From the NCBI GenBank assembly GCA_013141155.1, contig JABFRM010000027.1:1-38586 (forward strand): a DNA stretch of 38,586 nt, given 5' to 3'. Position 1 is the first letter of the stretch, and every line of letters begins with the position of its first letter. Shown one piece after another: positions 10,838-19,651 of the stretch. The translations under genes were made by a program, and so were the position numbers. Source of the stretch: Methylococcaceae bacterium. Lineage in GTDB: Bacteria > Pseudomonadota > Gammaproteobacteria > Methylococcales > Methylomonadaceae. The notes beneath the pieces are model-generated. The model saw only the letters and a list, made by a program, of their open reading frames with translations. It was not told the origin of the DNA and searched no databases.

Positions 10838-13800
10838 ACATCAGCTTAAAACGATCTATTCAACAACTATTATTAGCAAGTGGCACCGCTTTTGCCGCAA
10901 GCGCTTTAGCTGTCGTAGGACAACAAAATCCACCACCAGGTCCCGGTCAGATTCCAGATTACTTTGGTGTCACACCTAACTACGCCACCAGTCCACAGCC
11001 AATAATGGCGACTGTGACCATTACCGATCCAAGTGGGTTCGGTACAGGTGCTGTTGCTGCAGCGACTACCTATGATTACGCTACTGATGTTCAAACTGAC
11101 AAAATCATGGATGTCCAGGTGCTTAATCCCGGTAGCGGATACGTCGCAGGTACCACGGTAACTGTCACAGGTGGACCAGGCAGTTTACCTGTATCGTTAA
11201 CACCCATCATTGAATCTGGTCTTATTACCGGTTTTCAGGAAATACCCAGCGCAACTAACTTAGTTGCAAATTTTTCGGGGTTGGGTGGCAGTTTTAAAAT
11301 CCCTGTTGTAGGTTCCGGTATCCGTAAATTTGTTGACTCCTTGCCAGGACTTAATACGCCAAACAACTTGGGGCAACAAATGCCATTGGCTGTGGCTGAC
11401 CAGGCTACTTTTACGGGGTCTGATTACTACGAAATCGCTGAAGTTGAATATACCCAAAAATTGCATTCCGATTTACCCGCAACACATCTACGCGGTTACG
11501 TTCAGATTAAAACCGGAGGTTTTACCATTGCAGGCTTTAATGCAGCGGCCGATAAATTAGCCTATGCTAGCCAATATGCGGGTTACTTAGGCCCTGTCAT
11601 CGTGGCGCAAAAAGACCTGCCAGTACGTGTCAAGCTAGTTAACCTGCTCTCAACTGGCGCGGCTGGGAAATTGCCTGTCCCCGTCGATACCACTTACATG
11701 GGTGCTGACGGCGCTACCGATACTGACAACCGTACTTCTATGCACTTACATGGCGGTAATACCCCATGGATCAGTGACGGTACTGCACGCCAGTGGACTA
11801 AACCTGCCGGTGAAGTAGGCCCTAATAAAGGCGAATCTGCGCGTAGCGTACCGGATATGTGGTTCGATGCGTCAGGTGCTTTGTTACCTAACTCAGCTAC
11901 ATGTACGCAAGGCAGCACTATTTGCACGACCCCTGGCGCTACCAACTACCCAGGCGACGGCGCATTAACGTTCTTCTATACCAACGAACAAAGCGCCCGC
12001 TTGATGTTCTATCACGATCACGCTGAAGGCACGACGCGTCTGAATGTCTATGCGGGCATGGCTGCTGCCTATGTATTGCAAGATCCAACCGAACAGGCTT
12101 TGGTTACTGACGGCACACTGCCTTCTCTGGCTGATACGATCCCATTGGTTATTCAAGAAAAAACCTTTGTACCGGATCAAACCAAACCGGTATTAAACTT
12201 CTATGGCCCGTTTGCTTCACAACTGCAATCCCAAGATCCAACCTGGCGTTGGGGTACAGGTACAGTCGCTACCGGCGTAATGGGTAATGGTGATTTGTGG
12301 GTTCCGCATGTATTTATGCCTAACCAAAACCCAGGCGATATTTCTGGTGCCAATGCCGTAGGACGCTGGGATTACGGTGCGTGGTTCTGGCCTCCATTTG
12401 CTAACCTGCAAAATGGTCCGATTGCCAATCCCTATTTCGATCCTGCCTGTAATACCACGACCAGTTATTGCGAAGGCCCCGAAATTCCAGGTGTACCAAA
12501 TGGTAGTTTGCAAGCGGTATTAAGTAATAGTGTCGCAGGTGGTGTTCATGATGCAACCAAAGGCGGCGCAATTACCGAATCACCTTCTGCCACACCTGAA
12601 GCGTTCAACGACACCCCGTTGGTTAACGGTACTGCGTATCCGTACATAAACGTTGATCCTAAAAAATACCGTCTGCGTATTCTCAGTGTCGGCAACGACC
12701 GTATGCTTAACCTGTCTTTAGTAGTGGCGGCAAGCAAAAACTCGGTGACTACTGCGGAAGCCAATGCTGGTGCAACTGGTGTGGCTGCCATGTGTAACGG
12801 TACCACAGCAGTATCGAATAACCCTGCGGAATGTACCGAAGTGAAAATGGTACCGTTTACTGCAACACAAAATGCGGCTACCAACACACCTTTCCCAAGC
12901 CATTGGTATACCCAACAAAAAGGCGGGGTGACTTTTGATGGTCGTCCTTCAGGTGTTTTTGATCCAAAAACACGCGGCCCAGCCATGGTACAGATTGGTA
13001 CCGAAGGCGGCTTCTTATCGTCACCGGTCACGATCAAAAACCAGCCGGTTAACTACGAGTACAACCCTAAAAACATCCTGATCGGTAACATCAAGGAACA
13101 TGCCTTATTGTTAGGGCCAGCAGAACGTGCCGATGTCCTGGTGGACTTCAGCCATTTTGCCGGTTCCACACTGATCCTGTACAACGATGCTGGCGCCCCG
13201 GTTCCCGCTTGGGACTTACGTCTGGATTATTACACTGGCAACTTTGATAACACCGATACTGGTGGTGCATTCTCAGTTATCCCTGGTTACGGTCCTAACA
13301 GCCGCACCTTAATGCAATTTCGGGTAGCTGCCAATGGTGCTGGTTCAAACAACACCCACCCTGTGGATGATCTAGGCAGCATTAACATGGCTACTTTGAC
13401 GCCTAAGATACAAAATGCGTTCAAAACCAGTCAAGAGCATATTGTCGTTCCACAGTCTGCGTATAACGCTGTTTACGGTATCAACGCAACGGATGCGGTA
13501 GGCAAAGACTTGTCATCGATCTTCAGCACCCGGCTTAGCTATAATCCGCTGGTAAAAAACCTAGATGGTACCTTTGGCCTATCGGCATTAGTCAATCTGG
13601 AACTGGAACCTAAAACGATTATCGAAGACTGGACCATGAACTGGGGTCGGATGAACGCCTTATTGGGTACTGAAGTGCCACATACCACGGCGATTAACCA
13701 AACTTCTATACCCCAAGCGTTTGTTGATCCACCGACCGATTTAGTTAAGATCACACCTAACGACAATATGGTTCCAGTATCAGGTACTTTAGCGGATGGC

Positions 13801-15900
13801 ACACAGTTGTGGAAAGTAACCCATAACGGGGTGGATTCACATTCTATCCACTTCCATTTGTTCCATGTGCAGCTGGTTAACCGTGTGGGTTGGGATGGTG
13901 CGATCTATCCACCAGAAGCTAACGAACTGGGCTGGAAGGACTCTGTGCTGATGCATCCTCTATCTGATGTTATCGTGGCGATGCGTCCGATGGTTATGAA
14001 AGGCTTACCGTTTAAAGTGCCTAACAGCCATCGTTTACTGGATCCAGCAAAACCAGCTGGCGGTCCTTCGGAGTTCTTCAACTTCAATCCGCTAACCGGT
14101 AATGCATCAAACGTGACAAACGTACAAGTCAATTACGGTTGGGAATATTTGTGGCACTGTCATATTCTGGGTCATGAAGAAAACGACATGATGCGCTCTA
14201 TTGCGGTTGCCCAACCACCGGAAAAACCAACGGCGTTAGCTGCAACCACAGCAGCAACGGGCGTTAAACTGGACTGGACGGATAACTCTATTATCTCCAA
14301 CTCAGTGACCATCCAACGCTCTACCTCGCCAACGTTTGCAACTGTAGACGCCTACTTTAATGTTGTTGAAGAAGAGTGTGCCGTACAAGCAGGCTGTGCC
14401 AGAACCTATATCGATACCACCGCGCCAGCAGCTACCGATGTGTACTACCGCATTATGGCTAACAACACGGTAGGGGCAGGTGACGGCAAACTGGATGCAC
14501 CACGCAATGCTGATGGCTCTTATGGTGGCACATTACCTGTTGAATTATCTACATTAACACCTGGTTTAGCCGGTTATGCTAACGTAACCGCTAACTCAGA
14601 TTGGTCTGCTCCGGCTTTACGAATGACCAGTCCAACAGCTACGGTAACTGCTGGGCCTCTGGCATTTGGTAATCAAGTAGTTAACACAACCAGTGCAGTG
14701 CAAAACGTAACGGTAACCAATACGGGTACAGCTAATCTGGCTATTGCAAGTGTAGCGTTATCCGCTCCTACTAGCTTTGCCATTACCAACGGCTGCCCTG
14801 CAAGTCTGGCACCTGCGGCGAGCTGTAATATCGGCGTGACATTCACCCCGACTGTGGCAGGTGCTTTAGCTGATACTTTAACCATCACTGATAATACCGG
14901 TGGTGTAGCAGGTACTCAGCAAACAGTACAATTGTCAGGTAACGGTACGGTTTCTACACCTATCGCTGGTGTGTTGCCTGCTGGACCCTTAACATTTGGT
15001 AACGTGAATGTTGGCTCAATCAGTGCTATACAAACGGTAACTCTGTCCAATTCGGGTACGGCACCATTGGCTATCACCAGTATCGTAGCACCGGCGCAAT
15101 TCGCTCAAACAAATACCTGCGGCGCTTCCTTGGCAGTTGGTACAAACTGTGCGATTAACGTAACCTTTAATCCAACGGTTGCAGGCACTGCTACGGGTGA
15201 CTTAACCATCACCGACAACACCAATGGCATCGCAGGTAGCACACAAATGGTGGCAGTGTCCGGTACCGGGGTGGCAGTCGTGCCAGTGGTTCCTGCAGTT
15301 CCAACCGTGGTTCGGGATACTTTTAACCGCGCTAATGCCATTACTTTGGGTGCTACTTGGCAGCAGACTAACCTCCCTTTGGTAGGGGCGGTGCTGCGGA
15401 CGAATAACAATCAAGCTAGAGCAAATTTGGCAGGTACTACCGGTTACGCTTACTTCAATACCGTTGGAGCAGCAACTCAAGGTGCAGGCTTCACTTTCGC
15501 TAACACGACAGTCAATAACACTGCCCTGTTCTTGAAAGCAACCGGTCCTATAGGTGTTCTTGCCGTAAGTGGTCAGTTACAAAATGCCATCCGAGTGCAA
15601 TATAACGCCGGCAACGTGACCATAGCCACAACCAACAATGGTGACGCATTAGTACCTACCTATACTACTGTAGGGGCTGCAATCCCTACCGGCGGTAATT
15701 TGGTCAATGGTAATGGATTGCGGACTGCGGTAGATAACACCGGTAAAGTATGGGTTTGGAAAGTAGTAGGTGCTACAACCACTCTATTAACACCAGCCGG
15801 TGTGCAATTGCCTAACGTCGCTTTATGGACAACAGGCGGCGGCAAGGTGGGTATGCAACTTCCCAATGGTGCAATAGTAGACAACTTCGTCGCCTACTAA
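10834..15900 (+). CDS. mofA: Giant MofA-like multicopper oxidase (putative Mn(II) oxidase)
   Basis: Exported multicopper oxidase of 1688 residues, far larger than laccases (about 500) and near the size I recall for Leptothrix discophora MofA (about 1660). A signal peptide spans about residues 1-26 (cleavage near SALA). Copper ligands are complete: HLHG at 304-307, HDH at 394-396, HSIHFHLFH from 1003 and HCHILGHEENDMM from 1108, giving the type 1 Cys1109 with Met1119 as likely axial ligand. The last two motifs lie about 600 residues after the first two, so large insertions sit between. After the oxidase come a fibronectin type III-like domain (about 1128-1220), two Ig-like choice-of-anchor D repeats (about 1270-1370 and 1380-1475, each with GPLxFGN and ASCNI/TNCAI patterns) and a C-terminal beta-rich domain (1494-1688) beginning RDTFNRANA. 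PPIase and cytochrome genes downstream match the mofABC order. Substrate is unproven; iron or copper oxidation is possible. Confidence 0.88.
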   Translation: MNISLKRSIQQLLLASGTAFAASALAVVGQQNPPPGPGQIPDYFGVTPNYATSPQPIMATVTITDPSGFGTGAVAAATTYDYATDVQTDKIMDVQVLNPGSGYVAGTTVTVTGGPGSLPVSLTPIIESGLITGFQEIPSATNLVANFSGLGGSFKIPVVGSGIRKFVDSLPGLNTPNNLGQQMPLAVADQATFTGSDYYEIAEVEYTQKLHSDLPATHLRGYVQIKTGGFTIAGFNAAADKLAYASQYAGYLGPVIVAQKDLPVRVKLVNLLSTGAAGKLPVPVDTTYMGADGATDTDNRTSMHLHGGNTPWISDGTARQWTKPAGEVGPNKGESARSVPDMWFDASGALLPNSATCTQGSTICTTPGATNYPGDGALTFFYTNEQSARLMFYHDHAEGTTRLNVYAGMAAAYVLQDPTEQALVTDGTLPSLADTIPLVIQEKTFVPDQTKPVLNFYGPFASQLQSQDPTWRWGTGTVATGVMGNGDLWVPHVFMPNQNPGDISGANAVGRWDYGAWFWPPFANLQNGPIANPYFDPACNTTTSYCEGPEIPGVPNGSLQAVLSNSVAGGVHDATKGGAITESPSATPEAFNDTPLVNGTAYPYINVDPKKYRLRILSVGNDRMLNLSLVVAASKNSVTTAEANAGATGVAAMCNGTTAVSNNPAECTEVKMVPFTATQNAATNTPFPSHWYTQQKGGVTFDGRPSGVFDPKTRGPAMVQIGTEGGFLSSPVTIKNQPVNYEYNPKNILIGNIKEHALLLGPAERADVLVDFSHFAGSTLILYNDAGAPVPAWDLRLDYYTGNFDNTDTGGAFSVIPGYGPNSRTLMQFRVAANGAGSNNTHPVDDLGSINMATLTPKIQNAFKTSQEHIVVPQSAYNAVYGINATDAVGKDLSSIFSTRLSYNPLVKNLDGTFGLSALVNLELEPKTIIEDWTMNWGRMNALLGTEVPHTTAINQTSIPQAFVDPPTDLVKITPNDNMVPVSGTLADGTQLWKVTHNGVDSHSIHFHLFHVQLVNRVGWDGAIYPPEANELGWKDSVLMHPLSDVIVAMRPMVMKGLPFKVPNSHRLLDPAKPAGGPSEFFNFNPLTGNASNVTNVQVNYGWEYLWHCHILGHEENDMMRSIAVAQPPEKPTALAATTAATGVKLDWTDNSIISNSVTIQRSTSPTFATVDAYFNVVEEECAVQAGCARTYIDTTAPAATDVYYRIMANNTVGAGDGKLDAPRNADGSYGGTLPVELSTLTPGLAGYANVTANSDWSAPALRMTSPTATVTAGPLAFGNQVVNTTSAVQNVTVTNTGTANLAIASVALSAPTSFAITNGCPASLAPAASCNIGVTFTPTVAGALADTLTITDNTGGVAGTQQTVQLSGNGTVSTPIAGVLPAGPLTFGNVNVGSISAIQTVTLSNSGTAPLAITSIVAPAQFAQTNTCGASLAVGTNCAINVTFNPTVAGTATGDLTITDNTNGIAGSTQMVAVSGTGVAVVPVVPAVPTVVRDTFNRANAITLGATWQQTNLPLVGAVLRTNNNQARANLAGTTGYAYFNTVGAATQGAGFTFANTTVNNTALFLKATGPIGVLAVSGQLQNAIRVQYNAGNVTIATTNNGDALVPTYTTVGAAIPTGGNLVNGNGLRTAVDNTGKVWVWKVVGATTTLLTPAGVQLPNVALWTTGGGKVGMQLPNGAIVDNFVAY

Positions 15901-15966
15901 GCATCATACAGGTTGGGTTGCAGCGGTATCGCAATCCAACCATTCCTTTAACTTTATAGCTAAATT

Positions 15967-15993
15967 CTGGTCAACTGAAGTTCAGTTGACCAG
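15967..15993. repeat. Perfect 13-base-arm palindrome after the oxidase gene
   Basis: CTGGTCAACTGAA and TTCAGTTGACCAG are exact reverse complements around a single G. As RNA this makes a stem of about 11 pairs with a 5-base loop. It lies 67 bases past the oxidase stop and is the first of three hairpins in the gap. It could protect the oxidase mRNA 3' end or be an operator for the next gene. Confidence 0.6.
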
Positions 15994-16009
15994 ACCAAAA
16001 AGAAACAAG

Positions 16010-16034
16010 ATCGCCAAGGATGGCGATTTTTTTT
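16010..16034 (+). terminator. Intrinsic terminator after the multicopper oxidase gene
   Basis: ATCGCC (16010-16015) pairs with GGCGAT (16022-16027) across a 6-base loop, followed by a run of T to 16034. This is a standard Rho-independent terminator for the plus-strand oxidase transcript. It should reduce read-through into the PPIase gene, which either has its own promoter or is expressed at a lower level. Confidence 0.82.
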
Positions 16035-16071
16035 GGATTAAGCCGGTTGCTTTTCGACTTAATCCAAAAAA
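16027..16071. repeat. Third hairpin after the oxidase gene
   Basis: The T tract of the terminator plus GGATTAAG (ending 16042) pairs with CTTAATCC plus an A tract (16058-16071), an inverted repeat of about 14 bases with a 15-base loop. Read on the minus strand it also resembles a terminator, so the gap between the oxidase and PPIase genes is insulated in both directions. Bases 16072-16270 hold no further feature that I recognise. Confidence 0.55.
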
Positions 16072-16270
16072 ATAATAACATTCCGCAGAATACTTTTAAT
16101 AAAAAACCAAGCGCAATATTTATTGCAGCTTTGGCATTATCAACTACACTTAAAAAACTTAACTCAGCACGGTTTGATTAAAGCCAGTCAAACTTATCGC
16201 TGCCTCACAACACCAAACTGCTTGTTAACGCAGAGGTTATCCGCAACTACCATTAATTATGAAGGTAAAA

Positions 16271-17035
16271 ATGACCGTAAAAACGCAATTGAACGGATTG
16301 GCAGCCTTATTCATCGGCTGCACTTTGATGCCAATGGCGCATGCCGCACCCAAACAACTAAAATCTGTAGCGCAGCCCACGCCTGCTAAGGCTGAAAAAC
16401 AAGACAAACAAAAAGTCAGCTACGGTATTGGCGTTGACATGGGTAGAAATTTCAAGCGCCTGGGTCTTGATCTGGATTTGAATCTGATAACCGAAGGGCT
16501 CAAAGATGCCTATACAGGTAAGAAACTCAGCATTCCCGATAACGAGCTACGCAACATCATGAGCGCGTATCAAAATGAACTTAAAGAAAAACAGACCAAC
16601 GCAATAAAAAACATCGGTGCAGAAAATCAAAAGGCCGGTGAAGTTTTTCTGGCCAATAATGCCAAACAAGCAGGCGTAGTAAGCCTACCTAGCGGATTGC
16701 AATATAAAATAGTCAAAAAAGGTGACGGTAAAATACCGGTTGAATCAGACACCGTGGAATGCAACTACCGGGGGACACTGATCGACGGCACCGAATTCGA
16801 TAGTTCAACGCGTATCGGTAAACCTGTGCAATTCAAAGTAGGTGCCATTATGCCAGGCTGGCAGGAAGCATTGAAGTTAATGCCAGTAGGCTCAAAATGG
16901 CAGCTCTTTATTCCGTCACAACTGGCCTATGCTGAACGAGGTGCTGGTCGAGACATCGGCCCCAACTCAACCTTAATTTTCGAGGTCGAACTAATCAGTA
17001 TTCAAGCAGGCGGCGCCAAACCGGCTGCACTATAA
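16271..17035 (+). CDS. Periplasmic FKBP-type peptidyl-prolyl isomerase (MofB-like)
   Basis: FkpA/Mip-type folding catalyst. ATG at 16271 is preferred over ATG 16259 because GAAGG at 16261-16265 is a ribosome binding site placed 5 bases before it. The 254-residue product has a signal peptide (LAALFIGCTLMP, cleavage near AHA) and an N-terminal helical dimerisation domain (VSYGIGVDMGRNFKRLGLDLDLNLITEGLKDAY, then SIPDNELRNIMSAYQNELKEKQ). The C-terminal FKBP domain begins at LPSGLQYKIVKKGDG and includes VECNYRGTLIDGTEFDSS, MPGWQEAL and IPSQLAYAERGAG. Its position after the giant oxidase matches mofB of Leptothrix discophora, also described as an FKBP-type isomerase. A role in folding the oxidase is inferred from position. 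Confidence 0.93.
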   Translation: MTVKTQLNGLAALFIGCTLMPMAHAAPKQLKSVAQPTPAKAEKQDKQKVSYGIGVDMGRNFKRLGLDLDLNLITEGLKDAYTGKKLSIPDNELRNIMSAYQNELKEKQTNAIKNIGAENQKAGEVFLANNAKQAGVVSLPSGLQYKIVKKGDGKIPVESDTVECNYRGTLIDGTEFDSSTRIGKPVQFKVGAIMPGWQEALKLMPVGSKWQLFIPSQLAYAERGAGRDIGPNSTLIFEVELISIQAGGAKPAAL

Positions 17036-17107
17036 ATTAAGTAAAAATTCATAACTAAATTAAAACCTGAGTTAGGGAACTATATTGGTAACTGAAGCAA
17101 AAAAGTG

Positions 17108-17204
17108 CGTCATACCCGCCGGGAAGCGGGTATCCAGTGCCAAGGATGGCAAGCTCCGAGACATCCCTGTAGCCTGGATTCCGGCAATCCCTGCCGGAAT
17201 GACG
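17108..17204. repeat. Palindromic intergenic repeat element (MITE/REP-like)
   Basis: A block of about 97 bases with imperfect inverted ends. The left end reads CGTCATACCCGCCGGGAAGC and the right end, as reverse complement, CGTCATTCCGGCAGGGATTG; each end also contains its own smaller hairpin (ACCCGC/GCGGGT and TTCCGGCA/TGCCGGAA). Pieces of this form (CATTCCGGCAGGGATTGCCGGAA) are, from general knowledge, dispersed in many gammaproteobacterial genomes. It lies between the PPIase and cytochrome genes. A reading frame passing through it from TTG 17085 is an artefact. No second copy occurs in this window. Confidence 0.72.
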
Positions 17205-17276
17205 ACTTTTAAAAACAGTTGCACGTACTTACTTAACTATTCGATCTGCCCGATTCAATTTAATAAGGAGAAATAC

Positions 17277-18959
17277 GTGCTTTTACACCCTGCCTCTGTT
17301 CCAGGTACACGCCAGGAATTTTCATGGTTTTTATCCAGCCAACGCTTGTTATTGTTATGTCTGGTTACGCTGGTCTCTGTCGTGCATGCCGAACTCCCTG
17401 CGCCAGATAGCACGGAAGTGGAACTGGGCAGGCGTATTTATATGGAAGGCGTTTCAGCTTCCGGCGCACCCTTACAAGGTAACCGTGCCAATTCTGGTCA
17501 AATTGAAGGGGCAGCAGCAGCCTGTGAAACCTGCCATCGCCGCAGCGGCATGGGCAGTTTGGAAGGTAATGTTGTGGTTACGCCCATCACCGGTAATTTT
17601 TTGTTCGCCACCGAAGAAAATCGTCCGATTGCTTTAGTAGATCAACGCGCGCCTAAAAACATATCCCGGGCACATGCGCCTTATACTGAAGCTTCCCTTG
17701 CCAAAGCCATTCGCGAAGGCATTAATGTCAGTGGCCGTAAACTCAGCCCATTGATGCCGCAATACGCATTAACCGATGTTGAGATTAAGGCGGTTGCCGC
17801 ATACTTGAAACGACTGTCTGCAAAATTGTCGCCCGGTGTTGGCGAAGACACCCTGCATTTTGCAACTATCGTAACACCCGGTGTCGATCCAAAAGCACGG
17901 GAAGTGATGGTAAACATGATGCGCGCCGCATTTTCACAACGTAATGCAACCCAGGAAAACTACTCTGGTCGTATGCGTATGCCTATCGACCTTATTCCGC
18001 GCACCTTACGCAATTGGCAATTATCGGTTTGGGAATTGCAAGGCGCACCGGAAACTTGGGGCGCACAATTAGCAGAAAAATACCGTCAAGAACCGGTTTT
18101 TGCGGTTATTTCCGGACTTTCAAACGGCAGTTGGACGCCTGTGCATAATTTTTGTCAGCAAGAAAAACTACCCTGCTTGTTACCCAATGTTACTTCACCG
18201 CCTGCGGAAACAGCTTTTTATTCCCTCTATTATTCTCGCGGTGTAGCACTCGAAGCAGACGTTCTAGCCAGGCATTTACGCAATCAGGAAAAAAAGGCGC
18301 CGCAACGCGTGTTACAAATATATCGGGATGATGAGCTAGGAAAAGGTGCGGCAGAGGCATTAACTAAATCTTTGCATGATTCAGGAATTCAGGTTGAAAA
18401 TCGGGTGTTACAAGGACAAGACCCATCAGGCTTGAAGCAAGCACTGAAAGGTGTTTCCAGTAAAGATGCCGTGATGTTGTGGCTAAATCCAACCGATTTG
18501 GCAGCGCTTAAAAAAGCAGCCCCAAAACAAGTACCTGCCATCGCCTATGTTTCCGGCTTTTTAGCAGAGGAAAGCTATAGCGTTGTTCCTAAAAAATGGA
18601 ACGCTCATACGCGCGTCGTTTATCCGTATGAATTGGGTGAAAAACGCCAGAAAAATGCGCAATCCCTGAAAAAATGGTTACAGACCTGGAATTTACCACT
18701 GGTTAACGAAGCATTACAAACAGAAGTTTTTTTCAACCTGCTGTTCTTAACTGATCTTACTTCGCAAATGCTGGATAACCTCTACCGTGATTATATGATA
18801 GAGCGTGCAGAGGATATGTTAAGCCTGGGTTCCAATGTGTCGGCCTATCCGCACTTAAGTATGGCGCGCGGACAACGCTTTGCTTCCAAAGGTGCCTATA
18901 TTGCGCGCTTAGCCAAAGATGGCAAATTGGTGGCTGATTCAGAATGGATCGTACCGTAA
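17277..18959 (+). CDS. c-type cytochrome domain fused to a periplasmic-binding-protein-like domain (MofC-like)
   Basis: Exported 560-residue protein. GTG at 17277 is the start because AAGGAG ends 6 bases before it; the in-frame sequence further upstream translates the repeat element. A signal anchor or peptide (LLLLCLVTLVSVVHA) is followed by a cytochrome c domain with the single haem motif CETCH (Cys83, Cys86, His87) and a likely axial methionine in SPLMPQY. The rest (from about residue 200) resembles a type I periplasmic binding protein of the branched-chain amino acid receptor class: FAVISGLSNGSW, a two-lobed alpha/beta pattern, and ends with FASKGAYIARLAKDGKLVADSEWIVP. Leptothrix mofC is also described as a haem-binding protein after the isomerase gene. 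It could take electrons from the oxidase or sense a ligand; both are inference. Confidence 0.87.
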   Translation: MLLHPASVPGTRQEFSWFLSSQRLLLLCLVTLVSVVHAELPAPDSTEVELGRRIYMEGVSASGAPLQGNRANSGQIEGAAAACETCHRRSGMGSLEGNVVVTPITGNFLFATEENRPIALVDQRAPKNISRAHAPYTEASLAKAIREGINVSGRKLSPLMPQYALTDVEIKAVAAYLKRLSAKLSPGVGEDTLHFATIVTPGVDPKAREVMVNMMRAAFSQRNATQENYSGRMRMPIDLIPRTLRNWQLSVWELQGAPETWGAQLAEKYRQEPVFAVISGLSNGSWTPVHNFCQQEKLPCLLPNVTSPPAETAFYSLYYSRGVALEADVLARHLRNQEKKAPQRVLQIYRDDELGKGAAEALTKSLHDSGIQVENRVLQGQDPSGLKQALKGVSSKDAVMLWLNPTDLAALKKAAPKQVPAIAYVSGFLAEESYSVVPKKWNAHTRVVYPYELGEKRQKNAQSLKKWLQTWNLPLVNEALQTEVFFNLLFLTDLTSQMLDNLYRDYMIERAEDMLSLGSNVSAYPHLSMARGQRFASKGAYIARLAKDGKLVADSEWIVP

Positions 18960-18995
18960 ACCCACTACAAATAAACACTATAATTTACTGGAAAT

Positions 18996-19622
18996 ATGAT
19001 GGTTCACTGTAATCAAATGCACGATTTAATGGGTAAATGGATTGCACAAACACTGTTTTGCTGTGCAATTTTGGTTTCGTCAACGCCCTTGATGGCGGAG
19101 GAAATGAATAAGGTAGCTGAATTTAATCGTTCCGTTGCCAATTATGAGGTACCCAAGCTTACAGTGGTGCGCAATGATGGGCAGAAACTACCTTTTATCA
19201 AGGAGCTGGATGATGGCAGGCCGGTAATCATGAATTTTATTTTTGCCTCCTGTTCGGCAATTTGCCCGATGATCACGCATGTGTTTGCCAAAGTGCAAAG
19301 CAAATTAGAAACAGACAGCCAAAAAGTTCACTTAGTGTCAATTTCTATTGATCCAGAAAACGATACGCCAACAAAACTAAGCGAATATGCCAAAAAATTT
19401 GGGGCAGGGCCAAATTGGAATTACTACACCGGCACAGTAGAAACCAGTATTGCCATCCAAAAAGCCTTTAATGCTTATCGCGGTGACAAAATGAACCATG
19501 CTTCCCTTATTTTAATGCGTGCGGCACCAGGTAAACCCTGGTTACGCTTAGAGGGTTTTGTGAGTCCTGATACCGTTGTCAATGAATACCATAATATGAT
19601 GCAACAGGCTGTTGTAAAATAA
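18996..19622 (+). CDS. Sco1/SenC/PrrC family copper chaperone
   Basis: Thioredoxin-fold copper protein, 208 residues, exported or membrane-anchored (hydrophobic IAQTLFCCAILVSSTPLM near residues 16-33). The copper-binding motif C-x3-C-P is at Cys86 and Cys90 (FASCSAICPMI), and the third ligand is His168 in MNHASLIL. SISIDPENDTPTKLSEYAKKFG is the other family signature. It starts 36 bases after the cytochrome gene, probably in the same transcript. Sco proteins supply copper to cytochrome oxidase CuA or act as thiol reductants; here the neighbours suggest delivery to the giant multicopper oxidase. Confidence 0.92.
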   Translation: MMVHCNQMHDLMGKWIAQTLFCCAILVSSTPLMAEEMNKVAEFNRSVANYEVPKLTVVRNDGQKLPFIKELDDGRPVIMNFIFASCSAICPMITHVFAKVQSKLETDSQKVHLVSISIDPENDTPTKLSEYAKKFGAGPNWNYYTGTVETSIAIQKAFNAYRGDKMNHASLILMRAAPGKPWLRLEGFVSPDTVVNEYHNMMQQAVVK

Positions 19623-19651
19623 TAAGTGGCGGATTAAGTGCCGAAGCACCA

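Noticed and set aside
12217-13037. Antisense reading frames of up to 163 codons within the multicopper oxidase gene
   Set aside because: They lie opposite the well-supported oxidase frame and translate low-information sequence; shadows of a codon-biased gene.
16123-16389. 88-codon plus-strand frame overlapping the start of the isomerase gene
   Set aside because: It overlaps the well-supported isomerase in another frame and has no family features.
17085-17276. N-terminal extension of the cytochrome gene from TTG 17085
   Set aside because: The extension translates a palindromic repeat element, has no ribosome binding site and would bury the signal peptide.
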